A DNA stretch of 64,000 nt from Entoloma clypeatum (lineage: Eukaryota > Basidiomycota > Agaricomycetes > Agaricales > Entolomataceae), in assembly GCA_963565915.1 (NCBI GenBank), contig CAUXFO010000001.1:51928-115927 (forward strand). The letters run 5' to 3'. A model generated the notes under the pieces. It searched no databases. It saw only the letters and a program-made list of their open reading frames with translations, and was not told the origin of the DNA. Below are positions 31,009-42,774 of this stretch, piece after piece (position 1 is the first letter of the stretch; each line of letters starts with the position of its first letter). Made by a program: the position numbers and the translations under genes.

Positions 31009-34000
31009 TCAATGCAGTCGGCTGTCCAAGAGGTTTTCAACATCGTACTCCAATTCTTCTCCGACTACCGTCGGAGGCCGAGGAGAGCAGACTTGGCGTT
31101 GGAAAGGGTCGTCGGGAACTAGTGAAAGTTTGACGACATGGAATACTGGGTGAACGTGGGACATGGAAGGGGGAAGGCAAAGTTTGTAGGCATGTGTTCC
31201 GACAGGTCGGACCACTGGGAAAGGGCCTACATATCAATGTGCAAGTTTTTTTGTGGGTCGGGTGGTTTTGAGGTCTGATGAGTCTAAAAAGACCTTGTCC
31301 CCCAGGTGGAATGTCGGAGTGGTGCTCCGATGCTGGTTGTAGTATCATGCCATGTCGTCTTTTGTCTTTGTCAGTGCTGCGCGAGCCTCCTCTAGAGCGG
31401 ACTTCATCTGCTGGCTGAAATCCGCTACCGCCTCAATCTCCGTCCGCTTCTTGCGAGGTTTGAATCCCATGCGCGGATGGCGGCCGGTGTCAATGTAGAA
31501 TGGAGTTTGACGTGTCGATGTGTGAACATGGTTGTTGTATGCAAATTCAGCCATCGGAAGCCATTCATCCCAATTGTCTTGACGTTCATTGACGAATAGG
31601 CGAAGGTATTGTTCCAATCCTTGATTGACCCGCTCCGTCTGTCTGTCCAACTGCAGATGGTAGGCTGTCGAGGCAGCAACCTTAATGTTAAGCAGCCTGT
31701 ATAGTTCGTGTGTGAACTTGGCGACAAACTGCAGTCCTCGGTCGGAGACAATGGCCTCCGGTAGTCTGTGGAGTTTCCAGACATTTTGAACATAGGAGCT
31801 TGCAGTCCCGAGTGTGGAGATGTCGGAGTGCATCGGGATGAAGTGTCCCCGCTTCCCTACTGAGTCCACTACCACCATGATAGCGTCGTAGCCGTGGGCT
31901 TCTGGTAGTTCAGTAATGAAGTCAACACTGGTTACTTGTCATTGCTCCGTGGGGACCGGTAGCGGATTGAGCTCTCCGGAGGGCAGAGTGCATCGGACCT
32001 TGGTGCGGAGACATGGGTCGCATGTCTTGTAATATTGACCTATTAAACAAGACATGTGTGGCCACCAGTAATTGTGCAACACCAGTTCCAAGGTTTTCCA
32101 CTGTCCAGGATGTCCAGCCACCGGAGTGTCGTGGTGTTGTGTGAGGATCCGATGATGCAGTTGGGGATTGTTAGGAACATAGATATGATCCCTGAAGTAG
32201 AGCAAACCTTCCGCTTGCCTCCACTCCACACTATGGACGGACCCCGCTCCGACGGTCGGAAGGGATTTGACAACCTCCGCCACACTATCCCCCAGTAACC
32301 CCTCTCAGATTCCCTGTCAGACCTGGTGGTTGGACGTTGTGTTCTTTCCCTTGAACAGTTACCCCATGCATTGCTTGCACTGCAAACAATTCTGGTCGAA
32401 GAAGGATGATGTTTTCATTGTCCCGCGATCTGTCTCCATGGTCCGCTTGTCAGGACAAAGCGTTGGACTTGCCCATTGACTTGCCAGGTCAATGGTGCAT
32501 TTTGAAATTGAAACGAGCAAGGTATAAGGACCATCTATCCTGTCATCGATTTAGTTTTTGAGCTGTCATGAAATACTCAAGATTTTTGTGGTCCGTCCAA
32601 ATCTCCACTGTCTTCTCCGCTCCTTCAAGGAAGTGCCTCCACTCCTCCAATGCGTGGACCACTGCCAACATCTCCTCGTCGTAGATCTTGTAGTTGTGTT
32701 CCACTGGACTAAGGCTTTTGGAATAGAATGCGACAGGGTGCCACTTACTGTCCTCTGTTGGTTGGGACAGTACTGCTCCGGTTGCAAAGTCTGAGCTATC
32801 CGCTTCTATCCGCCACTCCTTTTCATGATCAGCTAAGACCAGGATCGGAGCAGATGTAATCCTCCGCTTCAACTCCGCAAATGCGGACACTTCTCCCTCC
32901 CTCCAAGACCAGAGGTGCCCTTTCTTTGTGAGCTCGAAAAGAGGGCACGCGATGTCCGAAAACCCTTTGATAAAACGGCGATAGAAGTTAGTGAATCCCA
33001 GAAAGGACTGTACTTCTCAGACGTTTGTCGGAGCAGGCCACTCCGCGACCCCTGCTACCTTCACCGGATCCATCTCTACGTGTCCTTGTTCAATAATAAG
33101 GCCTAGGTATTCAATGTGCGTTTGTTCAAACTCGCATTTCTCTGGTTTTAGATAGAGTTTGTGTTCGCGAAGTCGTTCCAGTACGATCCGTGTGACTCTT
33201 CGATGCTCCGCAAGGGTCTCTGTGAAGATGGGTATGTCGTTGAGGTAAACACAGACTACACCTTCAGTGATAAGGTCCTGAAAGATCTCGTTCATCATAG
33301 TCTGGAATGTGGATGGACTATTAGTGAGGCCGAAGAACATCACCAATGGTTCATAGAGTCCGCGATTGGTCCGAAAAGCGGCCTTCCACTCGTCTCCGGG
33401 TTTTATCCACACATTGTTGTAGCCCCAGCAGATGTCGAGCTTGGTGAAGTATTGAGCGTGTTGAAGTTTATTGATCAGTTCAGATATGAGCGGAAGCAGA
33501 TACTTGTTTTTGATAGTTTTGGAATTGAGTGATTGGTAGTCTTGTACAAGACGAAGGGAGCCATCCTTCTTCTTGATGTAGAATACCGGAGATGCCATTG
33601 GAGACTTGGAAGGGTGGATCTGACCAGTTGCAAGGTTTTCCTCCAAAAACGTGTTGAGTTCCTTCTGTTCGTTCGGAGCAAGCGGATATACCTTACAACC
33701 TGCCAGAGAGGTGTCCGGAACAAGTTCAATGGCGTGGTCCCAAGTCCGCTCTTCCAGTAAGGTTTCGAAAGAGGTCTTTGAGAATATGTCTTCAAAGTCA
33801 AACAAGTGGTCTGGTACAGAGTCGTGGAAAGATTTAGGTTTTTGGTTACTGAGGAAGGCCTCCGATAGACGTTGCGAGATATTGGATGAAGCGCGGATGA
33901 ACTCCGCCTGCACGGGTACTGTTCTGACAAAAAGGCGATCTCCCTCCTCAAACTCATCCTCTTCCTCAGTGTCTTCCGCTAACTCCTCTGCTTCCTCTCC

Positions 34001-34888
34001 TTCTGTGACATCCTCCACCCATGGGCCACGTGGAGCCTCCTCCTCTAGACCGGACATCGGAGTGGAACCCATCCAACAGGCTTGGATGCAGACTTGTTCA
34101 AACTTCTGCTCCTTCCGCTCTTGGGCTGCCTCCTGGTGGCATGTCCGACATCGTGCAGGACACCGGCTCATCTTCACTTCCCCTGAAGTTCAATCTACCT
34201 CGGGGTTGTGTTCTTTGAGCCAAGTGAAGCCTAACATGATTTCTTGTTTTCCCAAACTTGTGACTGCAAGCTGGGTCCATTCCGAGTGATCCCAATAGCA
34301 GAGCACTACATCCAACACCTCCGTTATTGCTCCGGCCTCGTTTGGAGTTCCGTCGATGTTGTATACCAGAATTGCGCATTGTAGTTTTCGAGTAGAGAGT
34401 CGATGTTTGTTGACCAGAGTGCGTTCAATAAACGACCCTGTTGCCCCGCTGTCGAGTAAGGCCGTTTGTGATAGTGTGTCTTTGGTGTCGGTAGTTTCAA
34501 GAACTATGTCTAGTTCAATAGAATTGTCGGAGTGAGCGGAGGCGAGGACATATTGTTTTGGAAGCCGACGCTCCCATTTAGAGAGGCGAAGGCGGATGGG
34601 ATTTGCGGAGTTGGGTGCGACTATGGGATCATTTGCAGGCTTAGAGATGGAGGGTATAGGATCATATTGTTCTATAAATAAGGCAGCATAACGATTTTTA
34701 GCAGACAATGAGGGCGCACTGTTCACTCGCTGTGGGGAGAAAAATCCTCCTGTCCTTCCTCCGACTCTGCAGACTCCGTGGGCAGAACAGAGTTGCCTTC
34801 CGCTGCATCCTTGACCATGAGTTGTTCCATAACAAACTTGTCCTGCTCCTCCATTGTCATGAAGCGAATGTCGAAGCGAAGAGGGCAT
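31009..34888 (-). pseudogene. GyD pol (PR-RT-RH-IN and chromodomain start), degraded
   Basis: Minus-strand blocks in order: protease LLDSGATGSFIE near 34455; RT with VQDYQSLNSKTIKNKY near 33530 and VYLNDIPIFTE near 33240, where the catalytic YxDD is changed to YLND; RNase H SSDFATGAVLSQ near 32790 and TDHKNLEYF near 32580; integrase finger HHDTPVAGHPGQ near 32120; integrase core IVSDRGLQFVAKF near 31745 and YHLQLDRQTERVNQ, where the usual HPQTDGQ is altered; then a stretch ending EELEYDVENLLDSR, the start of a chromodomain. At least five frame changes or stops. Not functional. Confidence 0.88.
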
Positions 34889-35809
34889 TCACGACTAAAG
34901 TGACCTGTTTTGTTACATCTGAAGCATGCATTGGCATTCTTGCCTTTGACGCGTGAAGTATCAATGTCCATTGCATTAGGGTCCCTTGTCAGCGGAGCGG
35001 ATGTGGATGTGAGCGGAGCTGTACGTGGAGTGAATGGAATGTAGGGGCGAGGGAATACTGAGGTGCCAGGTACTCTTGGTCCGACAACGTTGTGGAAGGC
35101 GGAGGTGCGGGTCGGAGCAGTGGCTTTGAAGGCTTTGTTGGCAATCCTATTGTTGTCATTGACTCGTGCTGCAGAGTACCAGAATGTCGGAACGGAGACC
35201 ATGGCGGAATTTGAGTACGATGTTGGTATCCTCCTGATAGCCTGCTTTGTCAATGTAGTCTTTGAACTCGTCAATATAGGTCTCAACATCCCGTTGACCT
35301 TGATAATAGGATTCTCCTTTGAGGATCAGTCTCGCGTCCTGTTCCTCATTCTTCAGAGTGAACTCTGCTGTAAAGACTGCATGGAAGTCCACCCAAGTCC
35401 GATAAGGCGGAGCACCGGTCCTCCGCTCCTGTCGGATAATGTGATCTGCAAAGCGTGCTGCGCGTCCACTCTTCATGAAAGATAAGGCCCAATAAATTTT
35501 AGCGTGGTCGTCTGCGAACTGTTCCGGAGCCAGCCCCATAAACAATTCACAGGAGTTTAGAAAGGTCCAGCCATTTGCGTGCGATCCATCAAAGTCCGAT
35601 GGATTGGCGGGTTTTGCTCAACACATGCCCAGATTGGCCGGAGCAAGCAGAGCGGGTATAATAGCAGGTGGGATAGGTGGCGGAGCTGGGGCAGGAATTG
35701 TGTTGAAGGCGAGGAGGAGTTGGTCAAGTTGAGTTGAGATATCAGTGAGAGTTTGATGTTGTTCCTGGAACTCATGCTCGAGCTGTTCAAGGCGATTGGG
35801 GTCGTCCAT
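34723..35809 (-). pseudogene. GyD gag, degraded
   Basis: Starts MDDPNRLEQLEHEFQEQHQT (heptad-like) at 35809. A frame change or stop near 35618 separates it from the capsid-like part (ALSFMKSGRAARFADHI, WVDFHAVFTAEF), and another near 35160 from the end. The single zinc knuckle CFRCNKTGHFSREC lies near 34910. The last frame ends at 34723 and overlaps the protease frame. Confidence 0.85.
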
Positions 35810-35970
35810 TACTATGCGCAGAGCAGAATCACCAGTTACGGAGAGGTAATTAGAAGAACTGGAAGGGGTGTGAGATGTATCGGAGTCGGACGCGGACGAA
35901 GCTGCTCCGAAGCGCGGAATTGTGACAATGATGCAATCGGACCCAGTCCAATTAGAAGAGAACTTTCTAC

Positions 35971-36321
35971 TGTAAGGGCGACCTTACAATCCAAGACTCG
36001 AACTCAGATACTTGCAAGGGAGATCCGAAGTTTAGATTGAGCAGTCTGGTAAAATGAGATATGAAATAAGAGATAAAACGAGACACATGAATGATGAGCA
36101 ATGATCGGGAGTAGGGATGGGGGATGAATGGAAACAAGATGAATGATAGTACCTGCGATCCGACGTGCGGAGTAGCAGATGGGTGCGGAGTCATCAGATG
36201 CGGAGAGGCGGATAAGATGTCGGAGGCAGTGGATACGATCGGAGGACATCGGAGATGGTGGAATAGAAAGGAAAGGAAGAAAGGAAAGGAAAAGTGAAAA
36301 GTGAAAGTGGTTGCCCTTACA
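35971..36321 (-). repeat. GyD 5' LTR (351 bp, internally deleted)
   Basis: Same ends as the left LTR, but lacks about 80 bp after cagtctgg. The deletion in one LTR only shows it happened after insertion or in the donor. Confidence 0.88.
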
Positions 36322-36536
36322 GCTTCGGTCATCTGGCTAAAGACTGTAGCACTCCAAAGAAGAAAGATGGTCGCAAGTGTTTCAACTGTGACCAAGAAGG
36401 CCATATTGCACGCAACTGCTGCAAGCTGAAGAAGAACTCTGGAAGGGTTAGGAAGGTGTCCGAGGAAGATGCCGAGAATGATGAAACCACAATCTTAGAA
36501 GCCGACGAGAAGGATTTTCCCGAAGGGTCCGATTAA
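36322..36536 (+). pseudogene. GyC2 gag, second part with zinc knuckles
   Basis: Resumes exactly where 30377 stopped: FGHLAKDC, then CFNCDQEGHIARNC and the acidic tail to the stop at 36536. Open within this piece. Confidence 0.9.
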
Positions 36537-36576
36537 ACAACGCTAAGTTGCGACCCTTATCTATTAAACGGACTTG

Positions 36577-39500
36577 CTTGCCTTGTATGACTGCAGACAA
36601 TAGAACCTATGTCATCCCTGCCAAGCAAGCTGCTGCGTCGACTAAGATTGTGAAGGGAGATAAACCTCCGAAAAGATGAGAGATCAGGCTGTTAGCTCAG
36701 CTCAAAACACGATGAGGACCAAAGGTCATCCAACCTGAGGTTGACAGCGGATCTGAACGCACATGCATCCATCCCAGAATAGTACGCGAACAGAACCTCC
36801 CCACGTGAGGAATACCGCCCATAGCAATTCTAAATGCGGATGGATCACCAAATCAACAACAGAAAGTGAGCCAACCTGCCGAAGTCAAGCTGGATTTGGG
36901 AGCACATCAGGAAACTATGGAAGCAATGGTACTGGACATTGGGAGAACAGACATGCTCTTGGGACATGACTGGTTGCAATTGGACAACCGGTGCGGTAAC
37001 ATTTAACTGGTGCCCAACATGTCGAACCAAACATTCAGATTTCAGGATTAACCTTGATGGTTGCAAACACCGGGTTCGCATGGTTGAAGTACGGACAAAG
37101 AACATGTCGAACCAAACACTCGGACTTCAGGATTAACCTTAATGGTCGCAAACACCGGGTTCGCATGGTTGAGGTGTGCGACAAAGATGCACCCAAAAAG
37201 TTGGATCAGAAATAGAAGACTGGAGACCCTATCTTGGAAACCGTCACTCCCACACCACCTCCCACAACCAAACAACCCTCATATGTTGAACGATTTGCTC
37301 ATCTCTTCGAGAAGGAGAACTTTGATAGGATCCCAAAGGAGAGGGAGTGGGACCATGGTATTGAACTTACACTGGATGCACCAAAGGAACTAGGGGAAAA
37401 TACATATCCTATGACACAAAAGAAACAAGAGAAGCTGGACGCATTCATTGACGAGGGTCTAGCAACAGGAAAGATCCGCCCATCCAAATCCCCTTATGCC
37501 TCCCCTTGCTTCTTCATCAACAAGAAGGATGGCTCCAAACAATTGGTACAAGATTACCACATGGTCAATAAATTCATGGTCAAAGACAAGTTCCCACTCC
37601 CACGAATATCCAATCTCTTGGACATGCTGAAAGATGCAGTCTACTTCAATAAGATGGACATCATGTGGGGCTATAACAACATCTGGATTAAGGAGGGCGA
37701 TGAATGGAAAGCTGCCTTCCTCACCAGTCGAGGATTGTTCGAACCATTGGTCATGTTTTTCGGTCTTTGCAACTCCCCGGGAACGTTCTCTCGAATGATG
37801 GCTAGTCTATTCCGGGACCAGATCTGCCGACATATCTGCATGATCTACATGGATGACATCGTGGTTATACCAAGGAAGAACTCGCGCAAAACACCAAAGA
37901 GATCCTACAGATCCTATCGGACAATGATTTGTTCCTAAAGGAGAAGAAGTGTTTATGGGAAGTCACAAAATATCCTATATTGGAATATGTGGTTGGTGAG
38001 GGACGTGTTGAGATGGAAACTGAGAAGGTGGATACGATCTGAAACTGACAACCACCCACATCAAAAAAGGAAGTTCAGAGGTTCCTTGGATTTGCTAACT
38101 TCTATCAATGTTTTATTGAAGGGTACTCAAACTCTCATCACGCTCACAGGCAGTATGGCATTTAGTTGGGGACCAACAGAGTAGCAAGCCTTTGAAGGTC
38201 TCTTATGGGCAATTACATCAGCACTGGTCTTGGCATTACCAAAACCAGAGGGACAGTTCAGGGTTGAAACCGATGCATTGGGCTATGCCATTGGAGGGGT
38301 ACTCTCTCAGAAGCAAGACGACAAATGGCATCCCATCATGTTCTTGTCGCGGACCATGTCTGCAGCTGAACAGAATTATGAGATATACGACAAGGAACTC
38401 CTGGCGGTCATGAAAGCAATAAAGATTGGAGACACTATCTGCTCGAAGCCAGGGAACGTTTCGAGATCTTGACCGATCACAAGAACCTGGAATATTTCTG
38501 TCGTCCTCAGGACCTGAATCAATGACAGCAACACTGGAAAATGAAGTTACAAGACTATGACTTTGAATTACGGCATGTGCCCGGCAAGACCAATGCAAAA
38601 GCGGACATCCTGTCACGCTTACCCTGGTATGAAGCGGAACTAGAACCACAAGACAGTGACCAAATGCTCAAGGAGGGACTATTCTTGAAACGGTTGGAAT
38701 CAGAAGATGTGGTACAAATGGAGATGTTCACGGAGGAACAATTCTTTGAAGGGGGTGAGACACCTGATTCCATCAAAATTGGAAACATCACAACCATCAA
38801 AAACCCATGGATCGCACGCATCAAGGCTTTGAACCACATGGAGACAGAAGTAGCGCAGGGCCTAAAAAAGAATCCTTATTGGTATCAGCAGAAGAATGGG
38901 ATCACCTATGCAGGAGAACGAGTCTATGTCCCGCCAGATCCACAATTACGACAAGAATTGATGTTTGAGTCACATGATGCACCAGTGGCTGGACATCCAG
39001 GACAGTACTGAACACATGAACTCCTCACTCACACCTACTGGTGGCCTACCATACTGCATGATGTAAAGAAGTACGTGAAGGGTTGCCACACTTGTCAACA
39101 CAACAAGATCAACCAACAGAAGCGACATGCTCCGCTACATCCCCATGCAGCACCAAGTCACCCATGGGAAGACATAGGAATCGACGTTGTGGGACCGATA
39201 CCAGAATCTGATGGAAAAAACACAATTCTGGTCATCATGGATAGACATTCGAAGATGCTTCACCTCATTCCGACAATTGTGGAATTATCAGCTGAAGGAT
39301 TAGCCAAGATCTATCGGGATCAGATATGGAAGCTTCATGGGATCCCCAAGAAGATCATCAGTGATAGGGGACCGCAGTTCGCCGCGAAGTTCATGGAGAT
39401 ACTCTGCCGCATGATAGGGATCAAGAGGAACCTGTCCACCGCATACCACCCACAGACTGATGGACAGGCCGAGCGATTGCATCAGGAAATGGAAGTGTTC

Positions 39501-40226
39501 TTATGGAACTTTGTCAACCATCTACAGGATGATTGGGTTGAGTGGATCGCAATCACAGAGTTCCAGTACAATGACAAAGAACATCAGGCGACGAAGCACA
39601 CCCCATTCTACCTCAACTATGGTTTACACCCTTGGAAGGGAGAACTTGTGTTGGAAGACACCAATCCGGCTGCCAATGACTTCTTGAAAAAACTCAAACA
39701 GGCACGAGAAGAAGCCAATGCAGCACTGAAACAAGCACAGGATCAGATGAAGAAGACAGTTGACACATGGCGAAGTCCATCTCAGAACTACCACATTGGA
39801 GACAAGGTGTGGCTGGAAGGGACTAACATCAGGACTGATCACCCCTCAAAGAAAGTTGATGCACTCCGACATGGACCATTCAAAGTCCTAGAGAAGAAAG
39901 GAGCTAGCGCATATCTTCTTGATCTTCCAAAAACTTGGAAGATGATTCACCCTGTGTTCAATGAGACCCTGTTGTCACCATACGAAACCCCGAAGTATGC
40001 CATTCAGAAGAAGAAACCAGCCCCTGATCCGATCATCATCAAAGGACAAGAAGACTACCACGTTTCCACAATCCTGGACTCTCAGAAATTCTGTGGAAAG
40101 ATCCAATACTTTGTCCAATGGGAAGGGTATGGCCCAGAAGAGAACACATGGGAACCTCGAATCAATGTTCAGAACGCCCAAGATCTGCTCCGTGATTTCC
40201 ATCGGCAGAACCCGTCTTGCCCATGA
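36577..40226 (+). pseudogene. GyC2 pol, broken in front but integrase-chromodomain open
   Basis: The protease region (36577-37230) has stops, a short deletion at the DWL motif near 36976, and an 84 bp tandem duplication (copies start at 37018 and 37102). RT is open 37234-37938 with MIYMDDIVVIPR. Frame changes follow near 37910, 38040 and 38440. RNase H shows ETDALGYAIGGVLSQ and a TDHKNLEYF block. Integrase from 39075 to 40226 is a single open frame of 383 residues: CHTCQHNK, ISDRGPQFAAKF, YHPQTDGQAERLHQ, and a chromodomain (YFVQWEGYGPEENTWEP). It ends HRQNPSCP. The open 3' part against a broken 5' part suggests uneven decay or patching by gene conversion. Confidence 0.87.
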
Positions 40227-40301
40227 TAAAAGACATTTTTCAAAAGCCACAACAGTACCGACCCCATCAGTCAAATACACACCGAGTTCCCCACTATAGT
40301 C

Positions 40302-40352
40302 CACTCCCTGCATACTTTGCCCGAACCTTAGAATGGTTTGTTAAGCATAACA
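40302..40352 (+). repeat. GyC2 3' LTR, only the last 51 bp
   Basis: Matches the end of the GyC LTR (ctgcatac..aagcataaca) and is followed by the TSD atggg. The first 350 bp of the LTR and the spacer with the third ORF seen in GyC3 are deleted. Confidence 0.82.
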
Positions 40353-41160
40353 ATGGGATGGGCAATAAGCTTGCAGCCATGATGGCGCTAGAAGCAGCTA
40401 CTGTTTGAGAACATTGTTGGTGTCAACAATGATTGTGAGCAATGCTCAGCAAGACCTGTTAACTACCAAACTCAGAGGCAACTGTGTCAAGCGCTCTTGA
40501 GTTGTTCTCAAAGGGTTTTCTCAAGTAATTATTATCTTAATTACTTGTACCACTATCTACTTTAGGTCTTCTTTGACATCTTATCGTCAGCAGTCATAGC
40601 AGTGTTACTGCCAGAGGGCAATGAAGAAGCAGCAGTGGCGCCAGTTGCAGTCATGGTGGTGGTGGTGGTGTTGATGGTTGAGGCAACATGTGCCAGATGG
40701 TCAGCATGTCCAAAGTGAGTGTAAAAGGCAGTGGAGAAGTAGGGGAAGAATGCAATGGTAGCCTGCTCTAAAACTCAATTCGAGGAGCATATTTAAGGCT
40801 TTGCCTATCTTGCACAGACCATGCTGAGTCAGATGTTTAGTCTGATTGCATCAGCAAACCATGCAATAGTTTATTGTCATCTCGGACTGGATCAATGGTT
40901 GACATTTTTGATATTATGATGTATAGATGGCAAGCGGGCCGTTTGATACGTCAGATAGACTTAACTCATATAAGAGCTCATTAGACTTAATCTATATCGT
41001 TCAAATAGTCATTTGAACCAATTGATGGGATCATGCATAGCATGACATAAGCTTGGTATAGCTTATTAATACTCTGGAAGTTGCGTCAAAGACTGCTAAC
41101 AACCATAGATGAGGCATGCTGTCAATCCTGAGTAATCATCACAGCAGCACAAGATTTATA
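40353..41160 (-). mobile_element. Old CoB-family relic, minus strand, right part
   Basis: Reverse complement matches CoB internal sequence near 26460-27320, including the small ORF and its TATA-like box. It joins 28527 if GyC2 is removed. The border at about 41160 is approximate; 41161-41431 shows nothing recognisable. Confidence 0.72.
40562..40756 (-). pseudogene. Relic copy of the small CoB ORF
   Basis: 64 codons open on the minus strand, homologous to 27024-27248, with the start codon changed from ATG to ATT. The Thr run, SNTAMT and DDK are kept; the end is MSKKT instead of a long basic tail. Confidence 0.6.
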
Positions 41161-41431
41161 TTCCAGTGCCTGATCACAGACCAGTCTGTAACTAAGTACA
41201 ATTTATATACAGCCATTGAAAGATGTGGGACAGTAGGACCCCATGACATGGTCCATATGAAGATACATTAAAGTATGTAAGAGAAATGGAGTGATAGGTA
41301 GTCGACCATTGTGGATGAGAGAGAGAAAAGAAAGAGTAGATATTGTGATTATAGTCAAGTATTTGACTTGCAACTGTAGTTCTTTTGTATGTGGTGATAC
41401 ATGTGTTTTTGAACATCTGATTTATTAACAT

Positions 41432-41915
41432 TGTTAAGAACTGATCGACAAAACGTCGGAGCTACGTCAGACGCGTCGGAAAGTCAGAGGGTCGAAGCGC
41501 GTGCAACGTAGGGGCAAGGACTTGGCTTCAACTTGTGTGTTGCGCCCTCGCTAATACGTTGGTGTCCTTATTTCGGAGGATTGGAGGATTGGAGGTCGGA
41601 GGTCGGACTCAAGTTAAGAGTCGGAAAGAGGACGGGAGGTATGATGTCGAATCTAAGTTGATATTCAAACTGAAGCTAATACATGATTCTACATAAGTTT
41701 AAATACTATGTCGGAGGACGTGTGGCTTCGTCGGAGTCGGATAACGAGTGGCTGTCGGAGATTCTTAACATAAGTAAAATGGTCGGATGTAAGTAATGTA
41801 CATAGTAAGGAGATTCATAACAGTAAGTATGCATAATAAGTATTAGTCAAAATGTCGGAGGTGTCGGAGGTGTCGGGATTGGTCGGAAATCATTGGAATG
41901 GATTGGAATGTAACA
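41432..41915 (-). repeat. Solo LTR of GyA (484 bp)
   Basis: Reverse complement of 4591-5074 with identical length; flanked by aacat on both sides (41427-41431 and 41916-41920). GTCGGA on the plus strand is the reversed TCCGAC word. It arose by LTR-LTR recombination. Confidence 0.95.
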
Positions 41916-42373
41916 AACATGAAACTTACACAACATGTAACTTTGGCAGTGGGCTTCTGAGATGGTGAGAGGTTGCTTGCATCATCATCAGCAAACCCTG
42001 ATTTTTGGCTGTAGTAAATTGTAGCAAACACACCCAAACCTGTAGGGCCCTGTAGGGTTGGAGTGATCTGTAGTGGATGGTAGTGCTGTAGTGCTGTAGT
42101 GCTGTAGTAGTATGTAGGGCCATAGTGTATAGTAGCATTGGAGCAAGGTAGTACAGTAGTTGTGTATTAACAGTAGGAACCCACATGGTGTCCAGTCCAA
42201 AAATGACACCTACTTCACACTTAAAGGTACTGTATGTCAGGGCTAGGACAGGCAGAATAGATGGAAAATCATATTTCGACTAGATAAAACATGAAACTAA
42301 ACTGAGCGCCACGGCTGCATGCCCCTAGCCTCCTCGCATGTCCCTCCATTCTTGTGTATGTCCCGCCCTTCAC
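41916..42373. repeat. Intergenic, with TGTAG-rich low-complexity stretch
   Basis: No gene. At 41995-42180 tgtag words recur, including three or four tandem tgctgtagt 9-mers near 42090. One isolated GCGCC..GGCTGC motif lies at 42306-42318, outside CoB. Confidence 0.6.
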
Positions 42374-42774
42374 TGTTATGCTTAACAAACCATTCCAAGG
42401 TTCGGGCAGAGTATGCAGGAAGTGGAAAGGCGAAGAGCAAAGTGATTGCTAAATCTAAGGAATCTACTATAGTACAAGAGGTTTATATAGGTACTGACTA
42501 TAGGCGGTAGCGGATGAGTCAGTACTGCGGAAGGCAGTGCGCATGAGTAAGGCGACTGCAGAAGGCTATGTACAGTGAGTAAGCTGACTGCGGAAAGCGA
42601 GTCAGCGCGGGAGCGAAGTATACTAAAGGGGATGACGAAGTAATGTAATGAGTCAGACTAGGAATCAAAGGTTGTGAAAGTAGACATTAGACATAGTAAG
42701 CTCGTAAGAGGGTGCCGAGTCGGGCCGATAAGTAAAAGATATGACGTGGTCCTCATACCGTAGAGTCCGTAACA
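42374..42774 (-). repeat. Solo LTR of the GyC family (401 bp)
   Basis: Reverse of the GyC LTR, with TSD ttcac at 42369-42373 and 42775-42779. Confidence 0.95.

Larger units (their letters stand above)
30378..36321 (-). mobile_element. GyD: Ty3 element inserted in GyC2 gag, minus strand
   Basis: Bounded by LTRs that begin TGTAAGGGC and end GCCCTTACA; TSD gcttc at 30373-30377 and 36322-36326. gag and pol are recognisable but interrupted by stops and frame changes. The C-rich tract next to the left LTR (caccccccctt) is the reversed polypurine tract, which confirms the minus orientation. Confidence 0.92.
28528..40352 (+). mobile_element. GyC2: Ty3 element carrying GyD inside it
   Basis: 5' LTR at the left, gag and pol degraded but collinear, and a remnant 3' LTR. 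The target-site duplication atggg is at 28523-28527 and 40353-40357. GyD (30378-36321) interrupts gag between the two zinc knuckles. Compared with GyC1 many CpG sites are changed to TpG or CpA, pointing to methylation and decay. Confidence 0.9.
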
